The notes under the pieces: model-generated
What the model was told of the DNA's origin: nothing
Database searches by the model: none
What the model saw: only the letters and a program-made list of their open reading frames with translations
Translations under genes and position numbers: made by a program
Assembly: GCA_018881555.1 (NCBI GenBank)
Contig: JACAXG010000075.1
Coordinates: forward strand, 2,176,830 to 2,240,829
From: Amblyornis subalaris
Taxonomy: Eukaryota; Chordata; Aves; Passeriformes; Ptilonorhynchidae
Reading direction: 5' to 3'
DNA length: 64,000 bases
Shown here: in pieces, positions 62,626-64,000 of the stretch
Numbering within the stretch: position 1 is the first letter of the stretch
How the letters are laid out: every line of letters begins with the position of its first letter

Positions 62626-63767
62626 CTGCGCGGAAAAACAGACACAACGCTCAGCTCGCGGCGGTGACGGCGCCGCCCCAGCCCGCCGCGGGATTTAGGG
62701 TTTGATGCAGAGCAGCCAGGAGCGANGCCTGGGGATTAGATCAGGAGGACAGATATTTTATCCACTTGCTGGCTGTCCTCACATCTCCCTGCTGCTGTTA
62801 TCTCCATCCGTTCTCCCAGCACTTAATGGATCTGGAAATGACTGCAGAAGTGTGAAGATGCTGGGACGATTTCCATCAAGCCTGGTCTCCCAAATGCCTC
62901 TGGGGAAGTGCGCAGGGCAAAGCCCAGCTCGGCACCACCCCGGGCTCTGCCAGCCAGGGAGAAAGTGGGGAGCAGAGCCAGCTCTGCTGTCCCCTGGGTG
63001 ACTCACTGCTGTGACACCCCAGAAGCCCACGGGAAAACTGGGAGCTGGACCTGGATTTTCTGAGCCACCAGGCAAGGACGTGAGTCACCAAACCAGTTTT
63101 TCTCTCCATTCTGCCCTACTTTCCACATGGGAAACGGAGAATTCCTTCATTGCACTCTCCTTTATAACTCCCTGCAAGCTCTGAAGGTAGAAGCTACTCT
63201 ATAAACTGCACTCCAATATTTTATTTCTTTTATCTGAACATCTGACAGTAGCCAAGGCAAGGCACAGCCTCTGAAGACTATTCTTGATAGCAAGAGACAG
63301 TTAAAAACCCTATTCAGGATGGAAACACCATTTTACACTCTGACATCATCTGACAGCACCTGCAAGGCAGATCAAGTCTGGGTCTCTTTTTGTTGGCAGA
63401 AANGGGTTTTTCCCCACACCTCTACAAGTCTTCCAGCTACAACTGTTTCTTTTGAAGAAGGAAAAGCAGAAAGGAAGCAGCTCCCCTCCCTCCCGGATCC
63501 ATGGCGTGCATGCACGCTCTACAAATTAATCATGAACTCTGGCTGCTCCTCCCAGGAGGATTTTCCTTTCCATAAAACATGTGATTCTGTTCAGTTTCTG
63601 AGCCTGCACTTTGTAGATCAACCACTGGAACAACACCAACTTCCCCACTACCACCAGCACCCATCCCCTATGTAAAGAAAACAAGAAATAACGTCTNAGG
63701 CATCTATGGAAACCTTGCCTCCAACACTTTCCCCAAGTGTTGTCATGGGTGACAAAGCAGATTCAAG
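62626..63767 (-). other. YPEL2 5' intron or upstream flank
   Basis: Non-coding DNA above the first coding exon. A CpG-rich patch lies at 62640-62700. No exon can be assigned. Confidence 0.5.
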
Positions 63768-64000
63768 GTGTCCAAGCCATGGGCAGGGACACCTTCCACT
63801 GTCCCAGAGTGTTCAGAGCTCCATCCAGCCTGGCCTTGGACATGTCCAGGGGATGGGGCAGCCACAGCTTCTCTGGGCAACCTGTGCCAGGGCCTCCCCA
63901 CCCTCACAGGGAAGGATTTTTTTGTGATACCCACCCTAAACCTCCCCTCTGCCAGTGTGAAGCCATTCCCCTTCTCCTGTAAATAGTGCCTCTCCCTCAG
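63768..64000 (-). mobile_element. CR1 LINE 3' fragment, cut by window end
   Basis: On the minus strand it reads GGTGGGGAGGCCCTGGCACA, GGTTGCCCAGAGAAGCTGTG, then AAGGCCAGGCTGGATGGAGC and GGTGTCCCTGCCCATGG, a clear CR1 3' region with lower divergence than the copy in DHX40 intron 1. The last 3' bases are missing near 63768. Confidence 0.9.

Overview
The window is nuclear DNA from a vertebrate, almost certainly a bird and possibly a songbird. The evidence is intron-rich vertebrate genes with GT/AG splice sites, CpG-island promoters, several CR1 LINE tails of the avian type, compact introns and no mammalian Alu or L1. Three genes are recognised by reading their exons. All lie on the minus strand, so transcription runs from high to low coordinates: YPEL2 (coding exons 62430 to 44233), DHX40 (complete, 21267 to 8564) and the first coding exon of CLTC (6060 to 6019). 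This head-to-tail order YPEL2-DHX40-CLTC matches human 17q23.

Layout. 1-6018 is CLTC intron 1. 6019-6470 holds CLTC exon 1, its 5' leader and a CpG-island promoter. 6500-6825 holds a C-rich minisatellite, a hairpin and the most distal DHX40 poly(A) signal. 6800-21267 is DHX40, in which I could phase 17 coding exons into one uninterrupted 733-codon frame with all SF2 DEAH-box helicase motifs. 21268-21500 is the DHX40 CpG promoter, with NRF1, E2F and E-box matches. 21500-39145 is intergenic: an LTR-like element (about 21976-22498), a CpG-dense block, ancient repeats and a CATC microsatellite, with no convincing gene. 39150-44232 is the probable long YPEL2 3'UTR. 44233-46613 carries YPEL2 coding exons 2-4, and 46614-62313 is a 15.7 kb intron. 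62314-62625 is the first YPEL2 coding exon with part of its 5'UTR, and the rest lies upstream of it or in a 5' intron, ending in a CR1 tail.

The three genes have unrelated housekeeping roles: YPEL2 is a small zinc-binding yippee protein, DHX40 a putative RNA helicase and CLTC the clathrin coat heavy chain. Nothing suggests a joint pathway; they share old synteny and a common orientation. The most notable points are a CR1 retroposon ending 13 bases from the DHX40 exon 2 acceptor, the G-rich (coding-strand) repeat between the DHX40 poly(A) signal and the CLTC promoter, a DHX40 start about 50 residues shorter than human, and the LTR-like block upstream of DHX40. I found no new multi-gene system. 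Isolated single 'n' bases occur throughout, including three in DHX40 exons.
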